Source: Hevea brasiliensis
Taxonomy: Eukaryota; Streptophyta; Magnoliopsida; Malpighiales; Euphorbiaceae
Length of the DNA stretch: 64,000 bases
Assembly (NCBI RefSeq): GCF_030052815.1
Contig: NC_079501.1
Coordinates: forward strand, 95,356,017-95,420,016
Direction of reading: 5' to 3'
The position numbers and the translations under genes are program-made. The notes below the pieces were generated by a model that saw only the letters and a list, made by a program, of their open reading frames with translations, made no database searches and was not told the DNA's origin. This document shows, in pieces, positions 9,872 through 21,504 of this stretch (position 1 is the stretch's first letter; each line of letters opens with the position of its first letter).

Positions 9872-11967
9872 ATTACTCTTATTTTTCTAATTACCAATTA
9901 TTAACACGTAACATTTAACATATATGATATTTCTTGTCTAGATTCAACACACTATAAATACAAGGCACTGAGTCTAACATATATGATATTAGAAAAATCA
10001 TTAGAATATTTGATAATTAAAGACATTTCCAATTACATATTTATTCAAGTTTAAGCATATGACCTATGTGTATTATAGTCAGGAATTGATAATCATGACA
10101 ATTTTATAATAGCTTCATTTAAAATATCTTTTTATAAAAAAAATTAATCTCATAATCTTATCCGATAAATACACAAAATAACATAAATATAAAACAAATC
10201 AAAATCAGGGTCTTTGTGATCCCATATTGGTCCTTGAGTGATTGCTGTCAAATAATTTAAACAAAAGATGATAATATATAATTGATTTTTTCAAATTGAA
10301 CGATAGAGTAATTAACAAATTTAATAATTTTTTTTTCAATTAAAAAAAGAGAAGAAGAAGATGTCAAAATTGAATTGGGTTTAATCTTTACATTTGTCCT
10401 AATTGATGATGCAAGTTGCAAGAGTTGAGATTGTATTCTTGTGTAGCTAAGAGATTGGACAAAATTTAGAAAAAAGCGGTCCAGCGTCACTCGTGACTTG
10501 TGTTTTAACCTTTGTCGTTGTGCGCACTCCTTGATCACGACTGTTAGCCAGCCGCCGCATTATCTCCCCACTCTCCCTTGAAATTGATGTTCAAATTAAA
10601 AAATATATATATATAATTTCATTTTAATTATTATTATAAAATAAGAAAGTTTACTATTTAATTATTTATTTTAATAAAATTAACTATTTTAAATTTAATA
10701 TATAAAATTTATTATTTTAACTATTTAATTTAATATATAAAATTTAATCATTTTAATTGTTAATTTAAATTCTATTTAATTTCTGTAAAATAATAAAAAA
10801 TTTAATTTAAATTGAATGTAGTGACAAAATAAATAAAAAAATTACCGGATATATTTTTTAAAAATAGAAGAATTAGGTTGTTAGTTTTTTTAAAATAGAT
10901 AGATTAAATAATAATTTTAATAAAAATATAATTTTAAAATTAATTTAATTAAAATATATTAAATTTATTTTTAAATTAAATTAATTTATTAAGATATATT
11001 AAATTTTTTTAATTTAATTTTATAAAAATTACAGTAATTAAAATTTTCTAAATTAATTTATTAAATTATTAATTATTTTATAAATAAATTTATCTTATTT
11101 TATTAATTTTTTTAAATAAAATATATAAAATACATTCAATTATTTATTTACCATCAAACTATTTTTTCTTTTTCATTTCTTCTCAATAATCACTAATTAC
11201 ATAATTTTATTTATAAAATAATTGATAAGTCAATAATTAATTTAAAATTTTTAATTTTTTAATATAATAATTTTTTATGAAATAAAATTAAATTTTAAAT
11301 AATTTTATAAAAAAATAAAAATTTAATAATTTTTTATAAAAATATTTATAAAATTTATATATAATAATTATCTATCTTTTATCAACTTTTCAACAATAAT
11401 TTTTATAATAATAATAAATAAATTATAATTTTTTTCTTTATTTTTTTATTAATGTATATTTAAAATTTAAAAGTTTGAGATATTGTAAATTAAATTATTT
11501 TAATATTAAGCAAAATGAAACGGTATTAAATTAAAATGAGTTGATAGAGAAAGATTGATTGGATCAATCATGGAGTGCCACTTTGCCTTTGCCGCAGGGA
11601 ATGATCTGTGTTACTGAATACAAACAAAAGTACAACCATCAACGCCAACTCTCCACCATTTTGGCAAAACGTGCTTCCCTCTCCTCCTTTTGCTTTTCCT
11701 AAATGACCCTTTTACCCATTTCTCAGCCGCCCGTCTCTGCACTCAACTGGAGGTTGGTTTAACCGCCCAACTGATCACTGGCTTATGGATTTGTATCATT
11801 TCTAAACCTTACATATGCAATTTAATTTGACGGTTTGATTCCAATTTGAATCTTATTAAAAAAGAAAGATTTCACATAGATCAAGCAAGGATGGCAATGG
11901 AGTGTATAGTCAGAGATTGAATTCTATTAAAAAGGATTAAAATTAAATGACTGGTTTGTATTACTTT

Positions 11968-12142
11968 TGAAGGTTTAAAATTATTTTGTTAATAAAAATA
12001 TTATTTTAGATTTGTAAAAAATTATTTTATTATTTTAATATTTTTATAATTAAAATTTATTAAATTTAATTTTAAATTATTTTTAATTCTTTCTAATTAA
12101 TATATTTTAAAAAAATAATTTTTTTAATAGTATTTTGAATAG
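11968..12142. repeat. Second AT-rich dispersed repeat, copy 1
   Basis: The words 'tattttaatatttttataat', 'aaatttattaaatttaattt' and 'aaaaaataatttttttaa' appear in the same order here and at 27290-27432 and 46905-47105. No frame is present. Confidence 0.5.
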
Positions 12143-12160
12143 TAATGTCAAATAAATCTT

Positions 12161-12560
12161 ATAATATAAAAAAAATATATTGTGATTTCACACTTATATA
12201 TAATAATTTAATTTTTATCAATTTGATATAATATAAAAAAATATATTGTGATTTCACATTTTAATATATAAAGGATAATAATTTAATTTTTATTAATTTG
12301 ATACTTTATTTTTTTTTCGTTAATAAATATAATCTAAATCATTAGTTATTATTAAATATGATAACACATTATAAATGTGATACTTATACTTACTATATTA
12401 AATATATGTATTCATTCACCATATCAATATTATTTAATAATAATTAACGGATTAAATTATATTTATTAACGAAGAAAAATATAGAATATCAATTTAACAA
12501 AATTTAAACCATGATGTCTTATATGTTAAAATATAAAATTACATAATATTTTTTTATTTT
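12161..12560. repeat. Foldback (MITE-like) element near the WRKY promoter
   Basis: A long inverted repeat. The left arm (about 12161-12357) contains 'tttgatactttattttttt', 'cgttaataaatataatct' and 'agttattattaaat'; the right arm (about 12430-12560), when reverse-complemented, carries the same words ('cgttaataaatataattt', 'attattattaaat'). The left arm itself holds a 67-base tandem duplication (12161 and 12228, each with 'atatattgtgatttcaca'). A single-stranded copy could fold into a hairpin with arms over 100 bases. The 3' edge is 480 bases upstream of the WRKY start codon. Confidence 0.6.
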
Positions 12561-13039
12561 TTTAAAAAAATTAAGTTAAATTTAAATTTTTTATATTAAG
12601 TATCTTTTGTTTAAATATTTTTATATAAATAATTAATTAAATATAAAATATATTTTTTTATAATAATATTTATAAATTGTTATATATTATATTTTAAATA
12701 AAAAAATTTAAATATTTTATAAAATTATTAAATTTTAAAATATAAATCATTAATTAAAATATAAAATAATAATTAAATTTAAATTCGGTAGCGAAAGTTT
12801 CCCACTTCCAGAAGCGTGTGACTGCTCCCTGTGCCCAGAATGGTCATTTTACATTTTTGGATACGATAAAGGCCAAAAAGAAAAATTGGTTTTAAACCAG
12901 GTACCTGCAGCGTGGACTTTTTGCTGAATTTCAGATCCGCCAAAGCAAAAAGGCAAAGAGAACAGAGGAAGAAAAGAAAAGAAGGAAAGCTTTTTCATGC
13001 TAATCGCTCACTTATAACTGTAACGAGTTTCTTCGTCTG
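12561..13039 (+). promoter_or_regulatory. Upstream region and probable 5' UTR of the WRKY gene
   Basis: AT-rich up to about 12780, then a GC-richer block from 12785 to 13039 that looks like proximal promoter plus leader. A purine-rich stretch lies at 12940-12995 just before the ATG. I see no clear TATA box and cannot place the transcription start. Confidence 0.4.
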
Positions 13040-16000
13040 ATGGCTGATAATGGTTCCCGCCACCCCTCGCCGCCGGTTTCTTCTTCTCCTCCTCCTCCTC
13101 CTCCTACGTCATCGTCCAATTCCTTTGCTGCTTCTTCTGCCCGCCCTACCACCATCTCTCTTCCGCCTCGCTCCTTCAATGAAACGCTCTTCACGTCTGG
13201 CCTCGGTGTGGGCTTCAGCCCGGGCCCTATGACTCTCGTCTCTAGTTTCTTCTCCGATTCCGATGATTTTAAATCTTTCTCCCAGCTTCTCGCCGGCGCC
13301 ATGGTCTCTCCCGCTGCCAATAGCAACAACAAACCTCCCTTTCCTCCTCTTCCTCCGGAGGATAAAAGTAAAACCTCCGTTGCTGACGTCAGCAGGCCGA
13401 CTAGTTTGTCCATCTCTCCGCCGTCGCCGATGTTCACTGTGCCCCCGGGGCTGAGTCCGATGGCTCTTCTTGATTCACCAGCTTTCGGGCTCTTATCTCC
13501 TCAGGTAGTTCATTCTTGAGCATTGAAATGTTTGCGCGGAGTTATTTATGAGAAGCTTTTCATTTTTAGTTTATTTTACGAAATTCTTTATTTTTATTTG
13601 CTGAACATTGCATGGTGTTAGAAATAGATTGTCAATTTAATTCTCTTTCTTTTCTTTTTTCACTGTGATGTATCTTTCAGAAATCATAAGTTTCTTTTGA
13701 ATAGGTTTGCATTTGAAATGATTTGAGAATTTGGATTTGGGTTCAAGGGTCTGTTTGTTTGAGAGAAAATATTTTCTGCATACTCAGAAAAATTCTAAGT
13801 AAAAGAAAAAATAAGTGATTCTAAAGGAAAATGACTTTTTCTTTATTGGGAGTTATTTTCTATTTTCTAAATTTTTATATTATGTGAGAACACATGACAT
13901 AAACATGTACAAATACAACATTGGAATCAAATAATGAAAAATATTTCTTAAAATTTTTTTTTATGGAAAACATTTTCCATATATAATTTATTTTCCTCAA
14001 AACAAATGGAGAGCTAAGCAAAAAAATTATAAAATTTCAACATGATACGTACTATGATGGTATGGAGTTGAGTTTGAGTCTTTTCATCTAATATTCACCT
14101 TTGAGAGGACTATCCCATGGATTATTATCAGGCGTGTCTTGATTGAATTCAAAAAATATATCATTGTTTGAAAATCGAATATTAATTGTGGAATGATATC
14201 AGTTAGTGTTAGTTTATCCTAGACTTGGAAAATGGATAAGTGGTCGGGATTTCAGGAATGGTGAGAAACTGTCACCTCGCTAGATGATGGATTGCAAATC
14301 GCAGAACCAATAATTGAAGTCCATGGCTACTTGTCTTTTTGCAAAAGATTTGACAATTCCTATTAAGAATTTTCGTTTATTCAAAGAAAGAAATTCGAAT
14401 CTCCAGTATTTATGGACCATTTTTGTTTATTGAGGGCTTCATCAGTGTGATAAGATGGGAGCACTTGATAATTTTAGTTTGGCAATCTTCATATCCCAGT
14501 GGCATCAGTCTTGCAATGGGCCTTGATTTATAGAATTTCATTTTTAACCAGGATGTTAAGGGCTGATGTATTTGAGCTTGGATAATGAATTAGAAAAAAT
14601 ATATTATTGTTAGCATAATTCTGAAAACCACCATCTTCCCTATGCCTGGTTTATGCAAAGATGTGAATAACTGATTTTGGATCATAGTTGTTATTTTTAC
14701 GTTTCGATGCTACCGAAGGTGCAGTACTGTCTTTTAGCAATCTTAGTTACATGATCTAGACTGTGATGCATAATCGAGTCATCCTTTTTGCCCCCCTTGA
14801 TGATTGTTACCTCACTCCTCTCAACATGATTTTGTTATCAGCTATCAGGTGCCTATACTTCAGTGGAGCATAACTGTTTTCCTCATTATTCTTGTTTCAG
14901 ATCTTTTGTTTGTCATTATGTAGGAAGTGTTGTACCCTGTAGCTCCTCTTTTGTTTCATTTATAGTTTAATATTGCAATGCTGTGTCTTTCTCAACGTTG
15001 GCACGGTCATATTTCTTTACTTTAACAGCCTATCCTACTGATGCTCAAGCACCATTTTGTTTTATAAAGGCAAATGTTTGCCTTTTCCCTGCATAAAAAT
15101 TTGAACTGAATGTCCAAATATAGTAGAGTCATGAAAGTATGAAAGAGTAGCAAGATAAGCATCTTGAGAAATACTTCTTATATTGCACTTAGTATTTGAA
15201 TCAGATGAAGGTTAAGCTCATACAGATGTGTTAGGTCTGAGGCTGTTAGCATTTTAATGTCTCTGTACATAGTTGAAAGGCTATGCTATTATAAGTTACT
15301 TATTATAATGGTTTATGAGGTTTGTAGGGACACATTGGAATGACTCACCAGCAGGCTCTAGCTCAGGTTACTGCCCAGGCTGCACAAGCCCATTCTAATA
15401 TGCACATTCAAGCACACTATTCATCTTCTTTACCATCAGCACCGGAAACATCTTCAACACAGTTTTCATCTGTCACAACTAATTCAACTACTGACCAGAA
15501 GATGCTATCCTCAATCCCAGATCCTAGTGCTTCCATTAATGAATCTTCAGACTTCTCTCATTCTGATCAAAGATCCCAAGCTTCTTCACTTGTTGTTGAT
15601 AAACCTACTGATGATGGCTACAATTGGCGAAAATATGGGCAGAAACAGGTGAAAGGCAGTGAATTTCCACGAAGTTATTATAAATGTACACATCCCAATT
15701 GTCCTGTCAAGAAAAAGGTTGAGCGATCTCTTGATGGTCAAGTAACTGAAATTATCTACAAGGGGCAGCACAACCATCAAGCTCCCCAACCCAATAAACG
15801 TGCAAAGGGTGCTGGAAGCTTGAATGGAAATTCAAATAATCAGAATAATTTTGAACTAGCTTCTCAATTTCAAAGTGGAAATGTGAACAAATTAAAAGAT
15901 AGAAAAGATCAGGAATCAAGCCAGGCCACACATGAACTTTTATCTGGGGCAAGCGACAGCGAGGAAGATGGTGATGCTGAAAATGGTGTAGATGGAAATG

Positions 16001-17197
16001 ATGAAGATGAACCTGATCCCAAGAGAAGGTACTTTGGTATGACTAAATGTTTCTATGGTCATATTTGTGTTAGTTTATTTTTCATTTCTAAAAAATCTTT
16101 GTTGTGAAGAAATACAGAAGTCAAGGTAACAGATCCAGCTTCTTCACATAGGACTGTCACAGAATCTAGAATCATTGTGCAGACTACCAGTGAAGTTGAT
16201 CTTTTGGATGATGGCTATAGATGGCGCAAGTATGGGCAGAAAGTTGTCAAAGGCAATCCTTATCCAAGGTGACTTTCCTTAGCCTGTTTGATTGTGGCTT
16301 GTTACTGTAATGACAAATTGGATAAACGCTATTCCTTGGTTCCAATGATCATTTGGTATGGGTCAGAATTCCTTGTGGTAGTCTACATAATTGAAATTGA
16401 TAGGCATTTGCAGCATTTATATTTTTATGCATTGTGATCTACAGAAGTTGCATGCCTCTCGCTTTCTCTCTCTCTGGCTTTTAGAAGACATTGATATTTG
16501 CATGTCATTCTGTCATTTCATCATTATTAGCGTTTCCTATCTATTTTTCTGGTTAAATATTTAGCACTTCTTGCGTTTACAATTATTTGATATTTACTAT
16601 CCCTGTTTTGGAGGCTTTCTCCAGTATAACCAGTTTTCTGTCATGAAGCCGTGTCTTCCTTGAGAAAGATGACATCTTTATGCTGCTGGTACCATTTTGA
16701 ACACTTTGGTTGCTATTGCAATTATGTTAATGGAAAATATTTATGCCTGTCTTGCAATGCCTAGTTTGTCTTTATAACCTAGGTTGCTATTGCATGTCGT
16801 ATGGAAAATGCTTATCTATTTGTGCAATCCCCTGTTTCTATGTCCAAATATTTGTGCTTTGCTTGTCTTTAGATTTTTTATGTTAACATTTAAGATGTGT
16901 TTTCCTTCTATGATCTACAGGAGCTACTATAAATGCACAACCGCAGGCTGCAAAGTCCGTAAACATATTGAGAGAGCTGCAACAGACCCAAGAGCAGTTA
17001 TAACAACTTATGAAGGCAAACATAATCATGATGTTCCTGCTACTAAAGGGAGTAGCCACAGCACAGCCAATAGTAAGTCATCGGAGCTGAAACAAAATAA
17101 TGTAGAGAAGCTTGCCTTAGATAACAGGAGAGACCTTGGCACCAATAATCAACAACCTATAGCACGACTTTGTTTAAAAGAAGAGCAGATAACATAA
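13040..17197 (+). CDS. WRKY3/4: Group I WRKY transcription factor (WRKY3/4-like), complete
   Basis: A nuclear DNA-binding factor of 533 residues; group I WRKYs bind W-box (TTGAC) promoters, and the Arabidopsis relatives WRKY3/4 act in pathogen responses. Exons: 13040-13504, 15328-16028, 16110-16268, 16921-17197; all introns GT..AG, phases 0, 2, 2. The N-terminus has a Pro run (17-22), the conserved block [20 protein letters not shown] (60-79), and several Ser-Pro sites (126-154), typical MAP-kinase targets. N-terminal WRKY domain: WRKYGQK at 255-261, Cys275, Cys280, His303, His305. C-terminal domain: WRKYGQK at 427-433, Cys447, Cys452, His476, His478. The intron after the PYPR codon inside the second domain is the classic position. 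KRAK and DPKRR are candidate nuclear signals. Start ATG is the first in a good context and gives the family's usual length (about 510-530). Confidence 0.95.
13746..14017. repeat. Dispersed AT-rich MITE-like repeat, copy in WRKY intron 1
   Basis: Begins 'agggtctgtttgtttgagag' and ends 'cctcaaaacaaatggagagc', so the ends are roughly complementary (ctgtttgtttgag against ctcaaaacaaatgg). The inside shares 'ggaatcaaataatgaaaaat' and 'atttctt..tttatgg' with the copies at 9575 and 31120. It is wholly intronic, in intron 1 (13505-15327, 1823 bp). The rest of that intron shows nothing recognisable. Confidence 0.6.
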
Positions 17198-17877
17198 TTT
17201 CCCTCATGAAAAAGCAGGAGAATATGGGCGCTGTAAGATATCTTTGCTGAAATCTATTTTTCATGCTTTTCAAGGCCATTGGTTTGATCAAGGTCCATGG
17301 CACCAACTACCATATTCACAAGAAAAGAAGATAAAGAGAAGTCAATCGGGGGATAACTTTCATGGATTGAGTTAGTTAGAAGACATATTGTTGTATGTAA
17401 ACAAGTTAGCAGGTAATTTTTATTGAAATCCTGTTCTGTGCATTCTTTTGTACATTATCTGGAAGTAAGGTTGCGCATAGTTGTTCACAATTGTTTTATT
17501 TGAATTTATTGCAGATATTTTTCTAGTCTTATCATCTGTCGACATTTGCTTTGTGTGGTTAAAAAACAATGTAACCATTGTTTTGTTTTAAAAGCCTGCT
17601 TAAACAACCAGATTTATCTCTTACATATTTGATCTCCAATCCTCTGTTCTTGCAACCTTCATTATCATGATGATAAAGAAAAATAATACAGTTCTTCGTG
17701 GATAAAATTAAGAATCCACTTTTATATTCAAAAAAATTAAAAAAAAAAAAAAGAATTTTCTTCTATTTTTGCCATCAGTACTGGTGATGATGGTCTGGTT
17801 TCTACAAAATGCATCTCCTCAATCTTGATTGATTTGTATGCCAGAACTATCTGCTGCAGAGGGCTTCTCTATTAAAA
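17198..17877. other. Shared 3' region of two convergent genes
   Basis: Only 680 bases separate the WRKY stop from the stop of the minus-strand DUF1336 gene. Both 3' UTRs must lie here. A long A-rich run is at 17726-17753. No gene is seen. Confidence 0.6.
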
Positions 17878-20800
17878 TCAGTCATCCCTAGTTACAATGG
17901 TAGGTATTTGGCCATGATTAACTAAATCAATCTTATTCAAACGCACACAGCACAGAGCTTGCTCTGGCAGTTCCTCTGGCTTTTGTGCCTGTCATCATTG
18001 TCATGGAAAAAAACAGTTCAGCTGCTGACACTTAGCTTGAAAAATTAGTAAATGAAGCTGTTTGATTCAATAAACCAGGAAAAACAGAAAAACTTGCATG
18101 CAGAAAGTAGAGGAAAGAGTATAATTCTGTTAATTCAAGTGATGAACAAAGTGCTGTTCTATATCAGTTATGTTAGCATTAGTTGATCAATACCTGAATA
18201 GTTAAGCCCACATTAGCTATCCCATCCTTCATACGCTCTCGGAATGCTTCGAGTCCTTTCCGAGATATGTAGCTGAAACGGTGTATATCTAGGTCAATCT
18301 CCAAATAATTAGGTCCCTGCAGGTTACGAAAATAAAATTCTCCACATAAGTAATGCGAAGAAGGCTTCGAGTTGAAAAATAGACAGTAAAAATGTTGCAA
18401 GACTCAAAGGGATTCACTGGCTAATGGCAATCTAGTTCAACCTGTTAACTCTATCCCTTTTCATTGTCTTGATTCTTGTATTTATTCAATGAATGAATAT
18501 GAAAATTAAGCACTGGAATGTGACATGTGAACTGAGAAAAACTATTCTTTACCCTATAGAATTCGTGCTGAGGGCGCGAAAGTACTGGCTTATCATTATA
18601 AGCTTGTATAAGCTTCCTTTCTGTAGAACTCAACTGCAAATCCTCTGGATTAACCAACCCTACCAGAATTTTTAGCCTTTCTCTGAAAGGAACTGTTGAC
18701 TCCTTTGCAAATCCTCTAACCTTCTCCATATCATCCTCAACCAGTCTCTGAGGTGGAAAGCAACATTGGTAATCAGCTAAATAATATAAAAATTGAAAAA
18801 AGAAATTATATTCTTTGCATTTTGCAATCACAATAAAGCAAAGAAACAAGCAAGTGATCTATGCATTTTGCTTCTTTCAGAAAGAACTTCGAGCTTAATA
18901 CTTGTGCCAGCAAGTCGCAACCTTTTCAGTAAAACTAAATTCTGTAAAATGAGCAAGTGGATCTCAGGCAATTAGGATTTACGGCTTTCTTCACCAAAGC
19001 AGTGAAAGAATTAGTTATTTTTTTATAGGACCCCTCTTTTTAAAAGATGGCCTAGATTATGCATTTTGTGTAACTGAAGATCACAGAACAAAGGTTGTAT
19101 GAATAGTTGTTCAGGAAATACCTTGATGGAGTCTTGAAAGTGAGGAGAGGTCTCCTTGTCAAAATTCTCAGATAGTTTAAAATATAATACAAGGCTCATG
19201 CCTTCCCCATCACAATCACCTTGGAACATGGCAACAGGATAAGTGGGAAGCTGCAATGGAAACACCCAGAATCAATACATAAAATCCACCACTGAGGACC
19301 TAAAAATTTATAGGATGCAAATATCAAAGCTTTCAAATTTCATCACTTTTATTTCACTGTGAACATTAGTTTTTTAAAAAAATCAGGTTACCTGTTCTAC
19401 AATTCACTCTGCTCCAAATCACAGTTCTGGTAAAACAGTTCCCAGAAACAAAACAAGAAATTCACTCAAGTGCAAATGCAATTTTCTTTCTCTTTTTATA
19501 AATGGTAAGCATGGCTTTTGTTTTAGGTGGAACTGAGTGAAACTGCTAAAGACTCTGTTAGGACAGGTGCACAACTTTAAGGCACACACACAATCAGAGA
19601 AAAGAAGAAAAACAGAACATGAGATTTATGTTGTTCAACTGTAAAGTTTACATTCATAAACACCACACGAGAAAATGGAGAAAAAAAAAAAAGTTACAAT
19701 CAGCTTTTTGGATTCGGCCCAAAATAAAATTATATCCCAAATACAAAACCACATCATAACAGTATAACACACTTTCTATTTGGATAAGAACACAACTGCT
19801 TTCTCTATCCAATGACAAACTCTGAGGAGAAAAACTCAAGGGAATGTTAGAATATTAAGGAAAGAAAGGGAGAGATAACCTGTATGTTAACAATTAGAAG
19901 TGATGGCACATTCTCATGTGGTTGCACATAAGGAAGCTCAAGGTGTTGAGCAATATGATTTATCTTTCGTGGGCATGCAAATAAATCAGCACCCATTGGT
20001 ATATAGGGGCTGAAATTTGGAGCAGGGGACTTCTGCTTATCTCTGCATTATTAGTTTTTTGATGTTCAAACTCCATGAGAAAAATAGAAAGGAAACCAAA
20101 AAACCTAAAGAATACATTCCCATACTAAGTATGCAGAAATGACTTGTGACTACGGTGAGTGATAACATGCCTGAAATAATTCTCGCCCCGAAGTTTAAAA
20201 ACCGAAGGTGAAACCTCAGCCCAACATCCTGGAGTAGGCTTCTCCCCTTTTGAACTTGGAATTTGAAATCCTGCTCTCGGGCGATATAACAATCTCCCAG
20301 CTGCACCAGCTTAAGCATCGAGTCATGATTAGTAAAGAACAGCACTTATATTCAAATTATTTACAAACAAGACGGCAATTTTATTTTTCACCAGTTTATA
20401 TTCAATTCACAACTTACAGAAATCAGTGAATGAACTGTTCTATTAACAAAACTTGGCTTTGGAAAATAGAATTCATGATCACGTACTTAGCATTGCTTTG
20501 TGTTTCATGTGTGGTAGTGGCACTTCTACTATTAGTAAGAAATAAACCATATTGCAAAAGTTGAAAAGCAGCGTTTTCAACTAATTAAATTCTAAGCATA
20601 CTAAAAACAATTACTGTGAATACTCACAGAATTGGGTCTTTTCGTCTCCATCACAGGATTTCCTCTTTAAAGAAACCATAATAACTGTTGATTTCCTTCT
20701 ATTTTCTTGAACTTTCTCTCCAGAGTCACAAGTGAGCTCTTTAAGACCTTTGAAACTTCCATAAGGATCATCAACAACTTTCTTTGTCTTCGTAGCAATG

Positions 20801-21504
20801 TCATCACCTTTAGGAACCCCTCCATCTATTTTCAGGTAACTTTCATAGAACCCCTCATACTTGCTTCCAGTATCTAAGATGCGTGATGCAGTTCCATACT
20901 GAAGCAATTGAGTGCTTGGTTTTTGCCCAATTGTACTACCAACACAAGAAAAACCATCTGGCAGACCAAAGAAGAAAAAAAGAAAGTGTTGGCTACCAAT
21001 GGAAGAGTCAGAATTTCAATTTCACTTGGTTGTGATGAGATGCAAGTGTATTACCTCCATGCACACTACTGAAGTCATCATCTGAATCTGAGTCCATAAT
21101 ACTGACAGAATCAAACCATACTTCCTCTTGGCATATTCCTGAAATGATTGAATTCTTATGCAATGAGATATGATTTTTCAAGGAGTTAGTATTGCACCAA
21201 AGTGTCAAAAAGAGGGAAAGAACATACCTTTTGCATCAATTTGGCTATGGTTCCATTGTAGCTGTGTATGATGGAAAGTCTTGTTAGAAGCTTCAGATCT
21301 TCTGCAGGTAGTTGCAGCACCCTTCTCAAAATCAAGATGAACATACTCGCTAAGGGTATAATCTCCTATTGTAGAATCACTAAACCGTTTGATAGGTGCA
21401 TCAGGAATAGAAGTGGAAATCTTTCTACGGCGTTTGGCAGATTTGCGGAGGTGTTTCCTATATGATCTTGTTCTTCTATTGGCTGTTGAGACGCATCCAC
21501 CCAT
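17878..21504 (-). CDS. DUF1336 / EDR2_C-domain protein, complete
   Basis: A plant protein of 513 residues with the ENHANCED DISEASE RESISTANCE 2 C-terminal (DUF1336) domain; the biochemical role of these short members is not established. Coding exons in transcript order: 21504-21228, 21138-21055, 20957-20628, 20300-20171, 20042-19880, 19250-19122, 18747-18553, 18316-18194, 17988-17878. Joined phases agree throughout. It starts MGGCVS, a strong N-myristoylation (Gly2) and S-acylation (Cys4) signal, so membrane attachment is likely. An Arg/Lys-rich stretch (about 10-28) follows, then TCRRSEASN and [10 protein letters not shown], an acidic DSDSDDDF run, and from about residue 250 the domain: [82 protein letters not shown], and VNHGQIPT near the end. 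The intron at 20170-20043 seems to start GC. The gene has the same length and motif order as Arabidopsis At3g29180, as I recall it. Confidence 0.9.
20043..20170 (-). other. Probable GC-AG intron in the DUF1336 gene
   Basis: The exon must end ..AATTATTTCAG (NYF + AG) and the next must start AGATAAG to give the family motif NYFRDKQK. The base pair after the exon is GC (cag|gcatgt), not GT, while the acceptor is a normal aatgcag. Using the nearest GT instead (4 bases on) breaks the frame. GC-AG introns are a known minor class. Confidence 0.65.

Larger units (their letters stand above)
9342..12159. other. AT-rich intergenic DNA without genes
   Basis: No gene is seen. 9575-9871 is a copy of a dispersed AT-rich MITE-like repeat. 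10560-11520 is almost pure A/T with many stops. 11540-11800 is a less AT-rich island (short GC-richer words around 11580-11770) without a usable frame. A 93-codon frame on the minus strand at 10257-10538 has no family resemblance. Confidence 0.5.

Noticed and set aside
10257..10538. 93-codon minus-strand frame in AT-rich DNA
   Set aside because: Composition and lack of motifs suggest chance.
13012..13437. 141-codon minus-strand frame
   Set aside because: Shadow of WRKY exon 1; the plus strand has conserved WRKY3/4 N-terminal motifs.
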